64,000 nucleotides of DNA from Kosakonia sacchari (GTDB lineage Bacteria; Pseudomonadota; Gammaproteobacteria; Enterobacterales; Enterobacteriaceae): the NCBI GenBank assembly GCA_900109485.1, contig FOAY01000018.1, positions 26,198 through 90,197 of the forward strand. The letters are read 5' to 3'. How positions within the stretch are numbered: the first letter of the stretch is position 1; each line of letters opens with the position of its first letter. The position numbers and the translations under genes are program-made. Below the pieces are notes generated by a model that had not been told where the DNA came from, made no database searches, and saw only the letters and a list, made by a program, of their open reading frames with translations. Below are positions 27,332 through 40,644 of this stretch, piece after piece.

Positions 27332-28279
27332 TTACCCCTTGCCTTTTACACTGCTGATAAAAGTGGCACGGGCGGTTTTCGACCCGAGGCGTTCAGCTTC
27401 ATTCAACAATTTCAGCGCCTTATCAATATCGCCTTTGGCAGCGGCCTGTTTGATGGCCTGATTGAAATAACTCTCCGTATCATTCAGCATTGGCTCGCTT
27501 TTCGCGGCTGGCGCGGGCGCAGCAGCCGGAGCCGCTACCGGCGCAGGTTGTGCGCTGTAGACCGGCGCCGCAGTGTTACCCACGGTGACCGGGCTTGGGC
27601 CGGAAGAGCCAAACAACGGGCCGACCAGCACGCTGGAACCGCTGCTGTTTTTCACTTTCAGCGTTAGTTTCCCGTCAGTGCCGTGCTTCGCAATAGGATC
27701 AGGAATATCCGGTATCGCATTGCCGGTGCCTTTGGCATAGGCTTTTGCCGGATCGATTAATTTCGTGGTGCGCTGTAAGTCGTTGTTTGTAGTAAAGACC
27801 AGTACATAGATTTTCTGTTGTCCCAGCGCAGGCGTCAGGCGCATCACCCCTTCCAAGCGATCGGCGCTCATCACACCCGGTTCCTGGTAGGTAAAGTATT
27901 CGCTGGGGAAATAGGCTGAAGGCGTCATGTTCTGATCAAGAATCAGCACGTTCGGCGCAAATACGCTGGTTTGCTTATCCACTTCACTGGTTAACGTCAG
28001 CGTCAATTCGCCGATGTTCGCCGGTACGCTCCATGCCGCGACCGGGCCGCTAATACCCGGCACATCGAGGCGTTGACCGCCGGTTGCCAGCTGCGTGGAC
28101 TGTGTTTTCGATTGATCGACCGGCGTCCAGGTCAGTTGCTGTAATGCCGATGCCGGAATTGACGGCGCGGCAGTGGTGTTTTGCGGGACAAAATTAACAT
28201 CAGCGAAGCTAACCCCAGGAGCGCCCGCCAGTAAACCGGCGGTCAGGCACAGGGCGACGAGACTTTTTTTCATTTTCAT
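27332..28279 (-). CDS. malM: Maltose operon periplasmic protein MalM
   Basis: A 315-residue periplasmic protein of the maltose operon, exact role unknown. The signal peptide is MKMKKSLVALCLTAGLLAGA, ending near SFADV. The mature start VNFVPQNTTAAPSIPASALQ and the block ELTLTLTSEVDKQTSVFAPN match E. coli MalM. A Pro/Ala-rich linker (about 240-265) is slightly longer here, which explains the nine extra residues. The ATG complement of 28277-28279 gives the family start. It is the last gene of malK-lamB-malM. Confidence 0.94.
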   Translation of the reverse strand: MKMKKSLVALCLTAGLLAGAPGVSFADVNFVPQNTTAAPSIPASALQQLTWTPVDQSKTQSTQLATGGQRLDVPGISGPVAAWSVPANIGELTLTLTSEVDKQTSVFAPNVLILDQNMTPSAYFPSEYFTYQEPGVMSADRLEGVMRLTPALGQQKIYVLVFTTNNDLQRTTKLIDPAKAYAKGTGNAIPDIPDPIAKHGTDGKLTLKVKNSSGSSVLVGPLFGSSGPSPVTVGNTAAPVYSAQPAPVAAPAAAPAPAAKSEPMLNDTESYFNQAIKQAAAKGDIDKALKLLNEAERLGSKTARATFISSVKGKG

Positions 28280-28342
28280 TGTTATCACCTTTTCTGCACG
28301 GGAACAGCGAACGCCAGGCAATAGCGCGCTGACCCAAGGGTT

Positions 28343-28360
28343 GAGGGGCTTGCGCCCCTC
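28343..28360 (-). repeat. Hairpin in the lamB-malM gap
   Basis: GAGGGGC-ttgc-GCCCCTC is a strong stem, extended by CCAA/TTGG pairs around it, 30 bases after the lamB stop. It could stabilise the lamB 3' end or cause partial termination before malM. Confidence 0.6.
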
Positions 28361-28390
28361 TTTTGGTCATTACGTCAGGTTAAGCGTGGA

Positions 28391-30905
<2,515 letters not shown>

Positions 30906-30988
30906 GCCCTTCTCCCTTCGTTACAACCTGTCACCAACAGAAACATTCAACGTGGGCTGACTATGGGGCATCGGTACAGCGGGCGAAT

Positions 30989-31193
30989 CCTCCACCCCTG
31001 CGGTTTTTTATGGGGGAGGAGACGGGAGGATGAGAAGGGTTGCTCTGCACCCCGCATCGCCAGGTGACAGGCATTTTCGTGATGGAACCTGCAAAAATCG
31101 GCTCTTTTTTATGTGCGCTGACACACATAATGAAAATCTATGTAACACAGATCACACAAATCGCCCCAGGGGCGTAGGGATAAGGAGGATGAG
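30989..31193. promoter_or_regulatory. MalT and CRP sites of the malK/malE divergent promoters
   Basis: MalT-box-like sequences (consensus GGGGATGAGG or GGGGAGGAGG) occur at 31012-31021 (GGGGGAGGAG), 31025-31034 (GGAGGATGAG), 31169-31178 (GGGGCGTAGG) and 31184-31193 (GGAGGATGAG), with one on the minus strand at 30989-30998. CRP-like sites (TGTGA-N6-TCACA) lie between the two clusters: TGTAACACAGATCACA at 31141-31156 and a weaker one at 31112-31127. This is the known E. coli layout, MalT clusters at both ends and CRP in the middle. The remainder of 30906-31276 shows no gene. Confidence 0.85.
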
Positions 31194-31219
31194 AAGTACT
31201 TGTCAAAAAAGGAGACTAA

Positions 31220-32467
<1,248 letters not shown>

Positions 32468-32539
32468 AAATGAGAATGCCTTATCCCCGGAAATGGATAA
32501 GGCAACCTGGACAGTTGTATACACGGCATGATTCGCGCG

Positions 32540-32630
32540 GCATCGCGGCGGCAAGGTTGTGTATCCCCAGCGCTTACAAAAGTAAGTGACTGGGGTGCCC
32601 AACCGTAGCCAACAAAGAAGCAGCGTGAAC
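32540..32630 (+). repeat. Intergenic hairpin repeat, copy R2 (malE-malF gap)
   Basis: CCCCAG (32565-32570) pairs with CTGGGG (32590-32595) around CGCTTAC-aaaa-GTAAGTGA. The outer stem has an A-T pair where other copies have G-C (CCCCGG/CCGGGG), a compensatory change. It is preceded by GCGGCGGCAAG and followed by GTAGCCAAC, as in other copies. It fills most of the 188-bp malE-malF gap. Confidence 0.82.
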
Positions 32631-32655
32631 AGTGCCGCGTAGAGAGGAAATCCCC

Positions 32656-34200
32656 ATGGATGTTGTAAAGAAGCGCCATTGGTGGCAAAGCCCACAGCTT
32701 GCCTGGACCGTCATTACCCTGATCGGGCTGCTGGTGGCATACCTTGTCGTTATGATGTATGCCCAGGGGGAATACCTTTTCGCCATTACCACGCTCGTGC
32801 TCAGTTCGGCGGGCCTTTATATTTTCGCCAACCGTAAAACCTACGCCTGGCGCTATGTCTATCCGGGCATGGCCGGGATGGGGCTGTTCGTCCTGTTCCC
32901 GCTGATTTGTACGATCGCCATCGCCTTTACCAACTACAGCAGTACCAACCAGTTAACACAGGAACGCGCGCAGCAGGTGCTGCTCGATCGCTCCTTCCAG
33001 GCGGGAAAAGCCTACAACTTTGGTCTTTATCCGGAAGGGGATGAATGGCGGCTGGCGCTCACCGATGGCGACAGTGGCAAAAATTATCTCTCCGACGCCT
33101 TTAAACCTGGCGGTGAACAGCAACTGGCCCTGAAAGAGGTGCCAGCGCTGCCAGCCGGTGAACGGGCTAATTTGCGTGTCATTACGCAAAATCGTCAGGC
33201 GCTGAACCAGCTTACCGCCATCCTGCCGGATGAGAGCAAAGTGATAATGAGCTCGCTGCGCCAGTTCTCCGGCACGCGCCCGCTCTACCAGCTCGCGCAG
33301 GACGGTACGCTGACTAACAACCAGAGCGGCGCCAAATACCGGCCAAATAACCACATTGGTTTCTACCAGGCGATTAATGCTGACGGTAGCTGGGGCAGCG
33401 AAAAACTCAGCCCTGGTTATACGGTGACCATCGGCTGGGATAACTTCACCCGCGTCTTTACCGATGAAGGTATCCAGAAACCGTTTATCGAGATCTTTAT
33501 CTGGACGGTGATCTTCTCCATTCTCACGGTGGTGCTGACCGTCGCCGTCGGCATGGTGCTGGCCTGCGTCGTGCAGTGGGAGTCGCTGAAAGGCAAAGCG
33601 ATTTACCGCGTGCTGCTGATTCTGCCTTACGCGGTGCCATCGTTTATCTCGATCCTGATCTTTAAGGGGCTGTTTAACCAGAGCTTCGGTGAGATCAACA
33701 TGATGCTGAGCGCGCTGTTCGGCATTAAACCGGCCTGGTTCAGCGATCCAACCACCGCCCGCGCGATGATCGTGATCGTTAACACCTGGCTTGGCTATCC
33801 CTACATGATGATCCTTTGCATGGGCCTGCTGAAAGCGATCCCGGACGATCTGTATGAAGCCTCGGCAATGGATGGCGCCGGGCCGTTGCAGAACTTTTTC
33901 CGCATCACTTTCCCGCTGCTGATCAAGCCGCTGACGCCGCTGATGATCGCCAGCTTTGCCTTTAACTTTAACAACTTCGTGCTGATCCAGTTGTTGACCA
34001 ACGGCGGGCCGGACCGCATCGGCACCACCACGCCGGCGGGTTATACCGACCTGCTGGTGAGCTACACCTACCGCATCGCCTTTGAAGGCGGCGGCGGTCA
34101 GGACTTTGGGCTTGCAGCCGCTATCGCCACGCTGATTTTCCTGCTGGTAGGCGCGCTGGCTATCGTCAACCTGAAAGCCACACGCATGAAATTCGATTAA
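32656..34200 (+). CDS. malF: Maltose ABC transporter permease MalF
   Basis: A 514-residue inner-membrane subunit of MalFGK2 with eight membrane helices and a large periplasmic P2 domain (about 95-275) that contacts MalE. The EAA coupling loop is [20 protein letters not shown]. The sugar-site region [20 protein letters not shown] is conserved. The ATG at 32656 gives [13 protein letters not shown] and the exact E. coli length, with AGAGAGGAAA upstream. It is separated from malE by 188 bp and 13 bp upstream of malG. Confidence 0.97.
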   Translation: MDVVKKRHWWQSPQLAWTVITLIGLLVAYLVVMMYAQGEYLFAITTLVLSSAGLYIFANRKTYAWRYVYPGMAGMGLFVLFPLICTIAIAFTNYSSTNQLTQERAQQVLLDRSFQAGKAYNFGLYPEGDEWRLALTDGDSGKNYLSDAFKPGGEQQLALKEVPALPAGERANLRVITQNRQALNQLTAILPDESKVIMSSLRQFSGTRPLYQLAQDGTLTNNQSGAKYRPNNHIGFYQAINADGSWGSEKLSPGYTVTIGWDNFTRVFTDEGIQKPFIEIFIWTVIFSILTVVLTVAVGMVLACVVQWESLKGKAIYRVLLILPYAVPSFISILIFKGLFNQSFGEINMMLSALFGIKPAWFSDPTTARAMIVIVNTWLGYPYMMILCMGLLKAIPDDLYEASAMDGAGPLQNFFRITFPLLIKPLTPLMIASFAFNFNNFVLIQLLTNGGPDRIGTTTPAGYTDLLVSYTYRIAFEGGGGQDFGLAAAIATLIFLLVGALAIVNLKATRMKFD

Positions 34201-34213
34201 GGAGGACGATATT

Positions 34214-35104
34214 ATGGCTATGGTGCAGGCAAAATCGCAGAAGCTGCGGCTGTTTATCACCCATGCGTTACTGCTGGTGTTTATTGCCGCCATCATGTTC
34301 CCGCTGCTGATGGTGGTCGCCATTTCACTGCGTGAAGGTAACTTTGCTACCGGCAGCCTGATCCCGGATACCATTTCCTGGGAACACTGGCGGCTGGCGC
34401 TGGGCTTTAGCGTCGAGCACGCCGACGGGCGCGTCACGCCGCCGCCGTTCCCGGTGCTGCTGTGGCTGTGGAACTCGGTGAAAATCGCCGCCATTACTGC
34501 CGTGGGCATTGTCGCGCTCTCCACCACCTGCGCATACGCGTTCGCCCGTATGCGTTTTCCCGGCAAAGCGACGCTGCTGAAAGGGATGCTGATTTTCCAG
34601 ATGTTCCCGGCGGTGTTGTCGCTGGTGGCGCTGTACGCGTTGTTTGATCGTCTGGGACAGTACGTGCCGTTTATCGGCCTGAATACGCACGGTGGGGTGA
34701 TCTTTGCTTATCTTGGCGGGATTGCGCTGCATGTGTGGACGATCAAGGGCTATTTCGAAACCATCGACAGTTCGCTGGAAGAAGCCGCTGCGCTGGATGG
34801 CGCCACGCCGTGGCAGGCGTTTCGCCTGGTACTGCTGCCGCTGTCGGTGCCGATCCTGGCGGTGGTGTTTATTCTGTCGTTTATCGCGGCCATCACCGAA
34901 GTTCCGGTGGCCTCGCTGCTGCTGCGCGATGTTAACAGCTACACGCTGGCGGTCGGCATGCAGCAATACCTCAACCCGCAAAACTATCTGTGGGGCGATT
35001 TTGCCGCTGCGGCGGTGCTCTCCGCCATTCCGATTACGCTGGTGTTCCTGCTGGCGCAGCGCTGGCTGGTAAACGGCCTGACCGCAGGCGGAGTAAAAGG
35101 TTAG
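34214..35104 (+). CDS. malG: Maltose ABC transporter permease MalG
   Basis: A 296-residue inner-membrane partner of MalF with six helices. The EAA loop that contacts MalK is [20 protein letters not shown]. The C-terminal [10 protein letters not shown] tail inserts into the MalK dimer in the E. coli complex. The length equals E. coli. AAGGAGG precedes the ATG, 13 bases after the malF stop, so malF and malG are coupled. Confidence 0.98.
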   Translation: MAMVQAKSQKLRLFITHALLLVFIAAIMFPLLMVVAISLREGNFATGSLIPDTISWEHWRLALGFSVEHADGRVTPPPFPVLLWLWNSVKIAAITAVGIVALSTTCAYAFARMRFPGKATLLKGMLIFQMFPAVLSLVALYALFDRLGQYVPFIGLNTHGGVIFAYLGGIALHVWTIKGYFETIDSSLEEAAALDGATPWQAFRLVLLPLSVPILAVVFILSFIAAITEVPVASLLLRDVNSYTLAVGMQQYLNPQNYLWGDFAAAAVLSAIPITLVFLLAQRWLVNGLTAGGVKG

Positions 35105-35145
35105 ATTTCATCGTTGTTTTCGCGCCCTAAGTATTTCGGGTTAGA

Positions 35146-35242
35146 GCAAGGCGGCGACTGCACGAATCCCCGGGAGCTTATTGAAGTAAGTGACTGGGGT
35201 GAGTAAAGGAAGCCAGCACAGCGATCACCCGAAAGATGACGG
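35146..35242 (+). repeat. Intergenic hairpin repeat, copy R3 (downstream of malG)
   Basis: CCCCGG (35168-35173) pairs with CTGGGG (35194-35199), giving one G-T pair, around GAGCTTATTGAAGTAAGTGA. It is preceded by GCAAGGCGGCGACTGC and ends GAAAGATGACGG. It lies in the malG 3' untranslated region, before the operon terminator. Confidence 0.82.
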
Positions 35243-35282
35243 TCGTTGCCACTGCACCCTCAACTTAACTTGTGAAGTCGTT

Positions 35283-35308
35283 GGCGGCCCAAAAGGCCGC
35301 CTTTTTTT
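35283..35308 (+). terminator. Terminator of malEFG
   Basis: GGCGGCC-caaaa-GGCCGCC hairpin followed by TTTTTTT. It overlaps the last codon of psiE on the opposite strand. Confidence 0.92.
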
Positions 35309-35717
35309 ATTCACGCTTCAGCCGTTGGGAGTTACATAACCACAGGGTGATCACCAGCAGCAGGATCGCCGCAGAGTAGATCAGCACATCCATTGGCGAC
35401 TGATGATCGACGATGATCAACCGCACGATCGCGGTGATGCCGATATAGATAAAGTAGCGCAGCGGGAAATGAAAACCGGACTGAAAGTACTTCACAATCA
35501 GTGCGATAAATTCAAAGTAAAGGAAGTAGACCACCAGCCCTTCCACCAGCTCATACTTGCTGGTCTGCACCGGCGAAAACAGCACATCCGCCAGATGCAG
35601 CGTCTCTTTGCCAAGAAAAACAATCAGGATCAGCCCCAGGCTCAGCAGACCCAGGTTCAGCACGGTCTGCAAAATAGTAGAAACAAACTCAGCGCGTGGA
35701 CGAGTTAGCGACGTCAT
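35307..35717 (-). CDS. psiE: Phosphate-starvation-inducible protein PsiE
   Basis: A 136-residue inner-membrane protein with four hydrophobic segments. Conserved blocks are [40 protein letters not shown] and [19 protein letters not shown]. In E. coli it is induced by phosphate starvation; function is unknown. The ATG complement of 35715-35717 gives [11 protein letters not shown] and the E. coli length. It is convergent with malG. Confidence 0.95.
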   Translation of the reverse strand: MTSLTRPRAEFVSTILQTVLNLGLLSLGLILIVFLGKETLHLADVLFSPVQTSKYELVEGLVVYFLYFEFIALIVKYFQSGFHFPLRYFIYIGITAIVRLIIVDHQSPMDVLIYSAAILLLVITLWLCNSQRLKRE

Positions 35718-35854
35718 AAAGCACCTCATTTTCTGTGGGGAATCTCCTGTATAACGTAAAAATGTGATCTGGATCTACATTATTTACTTATCTTTTGTGA
35801 CAGTGCGTGGTGACATGTCTGGCTAGCCGTTTTCATGCAAGAGGAAAAAAGAGC

Positions 35855-36364
35855 ATGCTTACAATGCGTAAAGCATCCGTGGACGACGCGGCGTTAATCA
35901 GTGAAATGGGGTTTGCCAGCTACATGCACCACTTTGCTCATCTGTGGCGCGAGCAGAGCGAATTACAGGATTTCCTCCGGCAAGAGTATGCCGTGCCGGT
36001 GCTGCAACAGAGTTTACAGGATGAAAAAAGTTGCTGGTTCATCGCCAGCGATCCCTCGCCGGTTGGCTTTGCCAAAGTCTCCTGGCATCGCGCAGTCGAT
36101 GAGCATGGCCCAGTGGGAACGCTGCTGCATAAGCTCTATTTTCTGCCGGGTAAAACCGGCTGCGGCTACGGCGAAACGCTGCTGACGGAGATCGCGCGTG
36201 TAGCAAAAAGCCGTGGCGAAACCGCGCTCTGGCTGGAGGTACTTGATGCGAACCCCAACGCCCAGCGCTTTTATCTCCGCCAGGGATTCACGCACCTGAA
36301 AGAGACCTTGTTTAGTACGCCTTCTCAGCAAAGTACGCTGCATATTCTTTGTAAACCGCTCTAA
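35855..36364 (+). CDS. GNAT-family N-acetyltransferase
   Basis: A 169-residue protein with the GNAT fold. MLTMRKASVDDAALISEMGF starts the domain. The acetyl-CoA loop is LPGKTGCGYGETLLTEIARV (the Q/R-x-x-G-x-G/A pattern), and the C-terminal block is LEVLDANPNAQRFYLRQGF. The ATG at 35855 after AAGAGGAAAA gives the full fold; an upstream in-frame GTG is less likely. The substrate is unknown. It ends 10 bases before an acyltransferase gene, so the two form an operon. It occupies the region where E. coli has other genes (xylE) between psiE and yjbH. Confidence 0.87.
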   Translation: MLTMRKASVDDAALISEMGFASYMHHFAHLWREQSELQDFLRQEYAVPVLQQSLQDEKSCWFIASDPSPVGFAKVSWHRAVDEHGPVGTLLHKLYFLPGKTGCGYGETLLTEIARVAKSRGETALWLEVLDANPNAQRFYLRQGFTHLKETLFSTPSQQSTLHILCKPL

Positions 36365-36374
36365 AGGAGTCAGC

Positions 36375-36836
36375 ATGCCTGTCGCTACCGTGCGCCAGTC
36401 CGCCATCCGCAACGTGACCTGCGGCGAGAACGTGGTGATTTATGAACCCGCCAATCTGTATGACTGCATTCTCGGCGACAATGTGTTTGTCGGCCCGTTT
36501 GTGGAAATTCAGGGCCATACGCGAATTGGCCAGGGGAGCAAAATTGAGTCGCACAGCTTCATCTGCGAATACGTGACTCTCGGCGAGCGTTGCTTTATCG
36601 GCCACGGCGTGATGTTCGCTAACGACATGTTCCGCGACGGCAAGCCCAATCCCGATCGCGAAAGTTGGGGGCGCATTGTGATTGGCAATGATGTTTCTGT
36701 CGGTAGCGGCGCCACGATCCTAGCCGTCACCATTTGCGATGGTTGCGTTATCGGCGCGGGCAGCGTGGTGACGAAATCGTTGCACGAGAAAGGGGTTTAT
36801 GCGGGAAATCCGGCGCGGTTGCTGCGGCGGCTGTGA
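36375..36836 (+). CDS. Left-handed beta-helix (hexapeptide) acyltransferase
   Basis: A 153-residue protein built of hexapeptide repeats ([LIV]-G-x4): GDNVFVGPFVEIQGHTRIGQ, GSKIESHSFICEYVTLGERC and IGNDVSVGSGATILAVTICD. It matches the sugar-nucleotide N-acetyltransferase group (WlbB/WbpD/QdtC-like), in which the conserved histidine near FIGHGVMFAND acts in catalysis. The substrate is unknown. AAAGGAG overlaps the stop of the upstream GNAT gene. It is convergent with the yjbEFGH exopolysaccharide operon, but it is on the other strand and a shared pathway is only a guess. Confidence 0.85.
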   Translation: MPVATVRQSAIRNVTCGENVVIYEPANLYDCILGDNVFVGPFVEIQGHTRIGQGSKIESHSFICEYVTLGERCFIGHGVMFANDMFRDGKPNPDRESWGRIVIGNDVSVGSGATILAVTICDGCVIGAGSVVTKSLHEKGVYAGNPARLLRRL

Positions 36837-36840
36837 GAAG

Positions 36841-36863
36841 CCCCCTCTCCGGTGGAGAGGGGG
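36841..36863. terminator. Bidirectional terminator-like hairpin
   Basis: CCCCCTCTCC-ggt-GGAGAGGGGG is a perfect 10-bp stem between the convergent acyltransferase and yjbH genes. It lacks a strong T-run on either side. Confidence 0.7.
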
Positions 36864-36870
36864 CGAAGGA

Positions 36871-38961
36871 TTACTGGAAGTTGATCGTCTTATCGTTGGT
36901 CATATCATAAAGCTCAAACTTACGGCCCAGTTTCTGGCCGCCATCACGCGTCAACGGCGTCCAGCCAACAGCTGCGCGGCTGCGGGTTGGGCCGGTCGTG
37001 AACAGATCCAACGGTACAGAGACATACACCCCTTTGGTGAATTCCCCTTCCCCGTACTGCGCCGCCGAAACGTTGGTCTTCGTGGCATACGCGCCAATGA
37101 CCACGCCGCTATCAAAGTGTTTCGACACATCCAGCGTGACGCCTTTATCCCCTGCCAGATACTGCCCGGCGCTCGCTTTAATCAGCACATCGTCGGCGAA
37201 CCACGGCGTCCAGTAGGCGGTGAAGTGGCCAGTTTTCACGCTGTAATCGGTGAACTTCATCATGTCCTGCGGGCTGCGCCAGTCGCGCTGTTTCACGTAG
37301 TTGCCATCGATACCGAACGCCCAGTGGCTATCGACCGGACGCCACAGCACTTCAGCCCCCGCGCCGCCAAACATGGTTTCCAGATAACCGGCATACACCT
37401 GACCATAGAAATTATTCCCCAGGTAGTGCATGTAGTTCGCTTGCATGTTGTTGACGTAGTAGTCATTTTGCACATATTCACGCACGCGGGTACGCACGCG
37501 CGGCAATGACGAATCGCTGGAGGTATAGCTGAATTTATCGTAGTTGTTAGCCACGTTGGCGAACAGGCTGCCGGTGGTCAGTAAATGATCGGTCCACCAC
37601 CAGTCGGCGGTTGCCATCACGCCAACCTGGTACATATAGAAGCTTTCCGGGCCGCCGAACGACTGGTTCAACACCGGATCAATATGGAAATCGAACGACG
37701 ATTTATCGATATACCAGCCCTGCTCTGTGCTGTCCGGCACAATCGGCGTGACCCGTTTCTGCACCAGCTCTGTATCCTGCCCCAGCGGTTCCCCTTCCAG
37801 ATGGCGCTTCAGACTGGCGACATCCGTTTCGGTGGTGACAATCGGCATATTAAGGCTATTTTCCGTCACGCGAATGGTGCGAATGCCATCCGGCAAATCA
37901 TTCATGATGATACGGTTTGCCCGCTCAATCCCTTCCTGGGTGTTACGGTATTTCACCTGCTGACCGGTCACGTAGAGCGTATCGCCTTTCACCTGGATCT
38001 GCGGGTCGGCAAAACCGGCGTTATATTTCAACAGGGTAAGCTGGTTAGCCACCACCGCATGTTGCAGGATCGCGTCCTGCGGCTGCGGTTGATACTTCGG
38101 CCGCGGCGCATCGCTGTAAGCGGGACGTAAATCATTGAAATTATTGCGCAGGGTAAAACCAAACATCCAGGTGTTGCCGCGCTCATAGCTCAGGTTGATG
38201 TCGGCCCAGTCGGTAATGCGATAAATCGCGCCAACGTTCACTTTGCTGCGCTGCGGCAGTTTCCCGGCATAATCCTGCTGATAGTTGTTACCTTCATACT
38301 CCAGTTTTAAACGCAGCGGGTTCCAGGGGGTCTGATATTCAACCCCGCCAAAGAGAGCCGTCGGGCCGCGGAACATCTGGCTGGTATCGGTGGAGCCAGC
38401 CTGTTTATAGCTGGTGTCGCGCGTACAGTATTTCTCGTCATAAGAGCAGAGCGGGTTTTTGATATTACCGCTGGTGCCGAGATAGCCCCAGCCAATACCG
38501 AGGGAGAAATCGAACGGTCCCCAGGCTTTGCTGGCGACCAGGTATTCACCGTCAAACAGCCCTGTCCCGCCGATATCCCGCGCGCCGAGGGAGACTTGCG
38601 GTAGCCAGTAACCTTCCTGCCACAGACGCAGTTTCACATCGAAGGCTTTATCTTTGTAGGTCTGATTGCCGGAGAAGGCTTCCACCGAGCTATATTTGCG
38701 TGTGCGCACGTCGGTATAACGTAGCGTCGTTTCCAGCCACGGGAAAAGCTGTATCGAGCCAGAATAGAAACGGTACTGATTGTTATCGCGGTAGTTAAAA
38801 CTCAGTTCGCCTTCGCGCGACATGCGTGCGGTCGGTGTTTGCAGCAATCCCACGCCGCCAAAGTCCGACTGGGAGGGTCCCACCGGTTCGGGATAAGATT
38901 CTGCGTGACAGGCTGCGCTAATTCCCAGCGCCAACAGGCTTATTACAAACGATTTTTTCAT
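36871..38961 (-). CDS. yjbH: YjbH family outer-membrane exopolysaccharide protein
   Basis: A 696-residue protein with a signal peptide ([20 protein letters not shown]). The family start is [20 protein letters not shown]. It contains two beta-barrel-like regions, about 25-275 and about 430-696, with many alternating aromatic strands ([20 protein letters not shown]). It is a homologue of GfcD. YjbEFGH supports production of an extracellular polysaccharide in E. coli and is Rcs-regulated; the barrel is thought to export or anchor it. It is the last gene of the operon, 2 bases after yjbG. Confidence 0.94.
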   Translation of the reverse strand: MKKSFVISLLALGISAACHAESYPEPVGPSQSDFGGVGLLQTPTARMSREGELSFNYRDNNQYRFYSGSIQLFPWLETTLRYTDVRTRKYSSVEAFSGNQTYKDKAFDVKLRLWQEGYWLPQVSLGARDIGGTGLFDGEYLVASKAWGPFDFSLGIGWGYLGTSGNIKNPLCSYDEKYCTRDTSYKQAGSTDTSQMFRGPTALFGGVEYQTPWNPLRLKLEYEGNNYQQDYAGKLPQRSKVNVGAIYRITDWADINLSYERGNTWMFGFTLRNNFNDLRPAYSDAPRPKYQPQPQDAILQHAVVANQLTLLKYNAGFADPQIQVKGDTLYVTGQQVKYRNTQEGIERANRIIMNDLPDGIRTIRVTENSLNMPIVTTETDVASLKRHLEGEPLGQDTELVQKRVTPIVPDSTEQGWYIDKSSFDFHIDPVLNQSFGGPESFYMYQVGVMATADWWWTDHLLTTGSLFANVANNYDKFSYTSSDSSLPRVRTRVREYVQNDYYVNNMQANYMHYLGNNFYGQVYAGYLETMFGGAGAEVLWRPVDSHWAFGIDGNYVKQRDWRSPQDMMKFTDYSVKTGHFTAYWTPWFADDVLIKASAGQYLAGDKGVTLDVSKHFDSGVVIGAYATKTNVSAAQYGEGEFTKGVYVSVPLDLFTTGPTRSRAAVGWTPLTRDGGQKLGRKFELYDMTNDKTINFQ

Positions 38962-38963
38962 TA

Positions 38964-39701
38964 TTATTCCGGTATCCGATGCGTCAGGGACTGAAGGATG
39001 TCGGCATTCAGTTCGTCATATTCGTTGCTCCACAACCCCGGTGCGAAGCCAACGAAAATCACGCTGCCGGGCATCGGCTCTACGTGGCGGCGGTTCCAGT
39101 AAGCAACCGGCACTTTTTGTGTCTGGCCGGTGGGATAAATCACCCACGCATAGCTGCGTTCCGCGCCGCTGAGCAGGCTCATATCATCCAGATAACTCAC
39201 CACATCCCTGCCTGGTGTAAACGGTTTTTTCCCTGGACTACTAATCAGCCCCACCACGGTAATCGTGGTCGGTTGCGGCCCCACCCACAGCGAGTATTCG
39301 CCCTCCAGTGGACGGTTCGCCAGCCGGTGTGTGCGCACGTAATCCGGGTCGAGATTGACTATCTGCCTGCCGGTCACTTTCACCGCCTGTAACTGCTGGC
39401 GTAGTGAATTGATGGCGGCGGCAGTGTTACCGCTTTCGTCAGCAGCAAGCGTGCTCAGGCGCGTTAACAACACCTGATGCCGGGCCTGCTCCGCCTGCGT
39501 GGCGCGACGTTCACTGACCACGGCGCCGGGCCACCAGCTCTCTGCCAGCCGGGGTTGTGCGACCAGATCGCTCAAATGCGCAGCGTTGGATAACGTTTTC
39601 GGTTTGCCTTCGCCAGCGATGTAGACATTCACCGTCCCGGTGGCCAGCGCGAGCGGAGAAGCGAGGCTGGCTAATAACAGAAGAAAAGTGCGCATCGTCA
39701 T
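38964..39701 (-). CDS. yjbG: YjbG family capsule-type periplasmic protein
   Basis: A 245-residue secreted protein with a signal peptide ([20 protein letters not shown]). The GfcC-like domain opens [20 protein letters not shown], and the block [20 protein letters not shown] is typical of capsule SLBB-related folds. A helical segment (about 65-110) is rich in Gln and Arg. Role: periplasmic part of the YjbEFGH polysaccharide system. Its ATG overlaps the yjbF stop by 4 bases, so translation is coupled. Confidence 0.93.
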   Translation of the reverse strand: MTMRTFLLLLASLASPLALATGTVNVYIAGEGKPKTLSNAAHLSDLVAQPRLAESWWPGAVVSERRATQAEQARHQVLLTRLSTLAADESGNTAAAINSLRQQLQAVKVTGRQIVNLDPDYVRTHRLANRPLEGEYSLWVGPQPTTITVVGLISSPGKKPFTPGRDVVSYLDDMSLLSGAERSYAWVIYPTGQTQKVPVAYWNRRHVEPMPGSVIFVGFAPGLWSNEYDELNADILQSLTHRIPE

Positions 39702-40336
39702 TGTTTAGCCGCCTTAATCAGTGTGGTCTTCACCGGGAACCAGTCTGCGCCCAGATACTGCTCCGACTGCCTGATTACCCCGGCGTCATCCACCCAGAAG
39801 CGGTTGCGCCAGCTCTTCTCGTCTGTGGTGACATCCTCGTCGAGAATACGCACCGCGGTGACATCATTCGCCAGCTTGACGGTGTCGGTGCCATTCCAGT
39901 GGAAGACGGAGCGCGCGGTGGCATAGCGCACCTGTTTGTGCTCCGTCCAGCCCATGGTGCGCGTCCAGCTTGCACCATCAATAATTTGATTCGGTTTTGC
40001 CAGCGGATCGGACGCCAGGTTATTCACTTCAATCAGGTTATCGCCGCCGAGTTGTGTTTTTACGATGCGGTAATGCTGCGTCACGATGGTCGCCTGATCC
40101 TGCGTTACCCATTTCTGCTGACCGTTTTCGTCGAAAGCGAGCACCACAAACAGTTGCGGGCCGTTGTTAAGCTGCATGTACTGGCTGGCATAGGGCATGT
40201 TGAGGATGTCTTCATCTGTCAGTTGCACGCCGGGCACGCCAAAAACGCTCTCCCACAGTGAATTTCCCAGGCCTTTGATTTGGCCAGAACATGCCTGAAG
40301 CAGCAGGCAAATTAAAAGAATACCAGGTCGCTTCAC
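39698..40336 (-). CDS. yjbF: YjbF family lipoprotein
   Basis: A 212-residue lipoprotein with a signal peptide and lipobox (LLICLLLQAC, lipidated at C16). GfcB-like family features are FGVPGVQLTDEDILNMPYAS, SWTRTMGWTEHKQVRYATAR and the end [13 protein letters not shown]. The start is GTG (complement of 40334-40336), preceded by GGAGAAGA; no ATG gives a signal peptide. It is second in yjbEFGH. Confidence 0.93.
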   Translation of the reverse strand: MKRPGILLICLLLQACSGQIKGLGNSLWESVFGVPGVQLTDEDILNMPYASQYMQLNNGPQLFVVLAFDENGQQKWVTQDQATIVTQHYRIVKTQLGGDNLIEVNNLASDPLAKPNQIIDGASWTRTMGWTEHKQVRYATARSVFHWNGTDTVKLANDVTAVRILDEDVTTDEKSWRNRFWVDDAGVIRQSEQYLGADWFPVKTTLIKAAKQ

Positions 40337-40360
40337 GACTCTTCTCCGAGAGGGGCGGAA

Positions 40361-40384
40361 ATAACCACACCGAAGTGTGGTTAT
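40361..40384 (-). terminator. cUUCGg-loop hairpin between yjbE and yjbF
   Basis: On the minus strand ATAACCACAC-TTCG-GTGTGGTTAT is a perfect 10-bp stem closed by the very stable C(UUCG)G loop, 17 bases after yjbE. Only TT follows it, so partial termination or mRNA processing is more likely than full termination. Confidence 0.75.
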
Positions 40385-40401
40385 AGTTAATGTACTCGTG
40401 A

Positions 40402-40644
40402 TTACTGAGTACTTGTGGTCGTGGTGGTCGTGGTTCCCGTATTGGAGCCATCACCGCCACCGGTTGCCGCCAGCGCGACACCCACCGCAGACCCTACGGT
40501 GCTGACGCTCGTCGCAGCAGAGCTACCTGCCGAGACAGAGGTCGCTGCCGACCCTGCCGCTTCACCGATTTGCACCGGTGCAGCAAAAGCAGAAGTCGCC
40601 GCAAGCGCGGATATGGCAAAAATGCCATAAAGGACTTTTTTCAT
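40402..40644 (-). CDS. yjbE: YjbE small secreted protein
   Basis: An 80-residue exported protein with a signal peptide ([20 protein letters not shown], cleavage after FAA). The mature part is nearly all Ala, Ser, Gly, Val and Thr, with a run of threonines at the C-terminus ([12 protein letters not shown]). It is a GfcA-like first gene of the yjbEFGH exopolysaccharide operon; the molecular role is unknown. A hairpin follows before yjbF, so it is probably made in excess of the other products. Confidence 0.93.
   Translation of the reverse strand: MKKVLYGIFAISALAATSAFAAPVQIGEAAGSAATSVSAGSSAATSVSTVGSAVGVALAATGGGDGSNTGTTTTTTTSTQ

Noticed and set aside
32953..34566. Minus-strand ORF of 537 codons
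   Set aside because: Antisense to malF and the malG start; low-complexity His/Gln/Arg-rich shadow.
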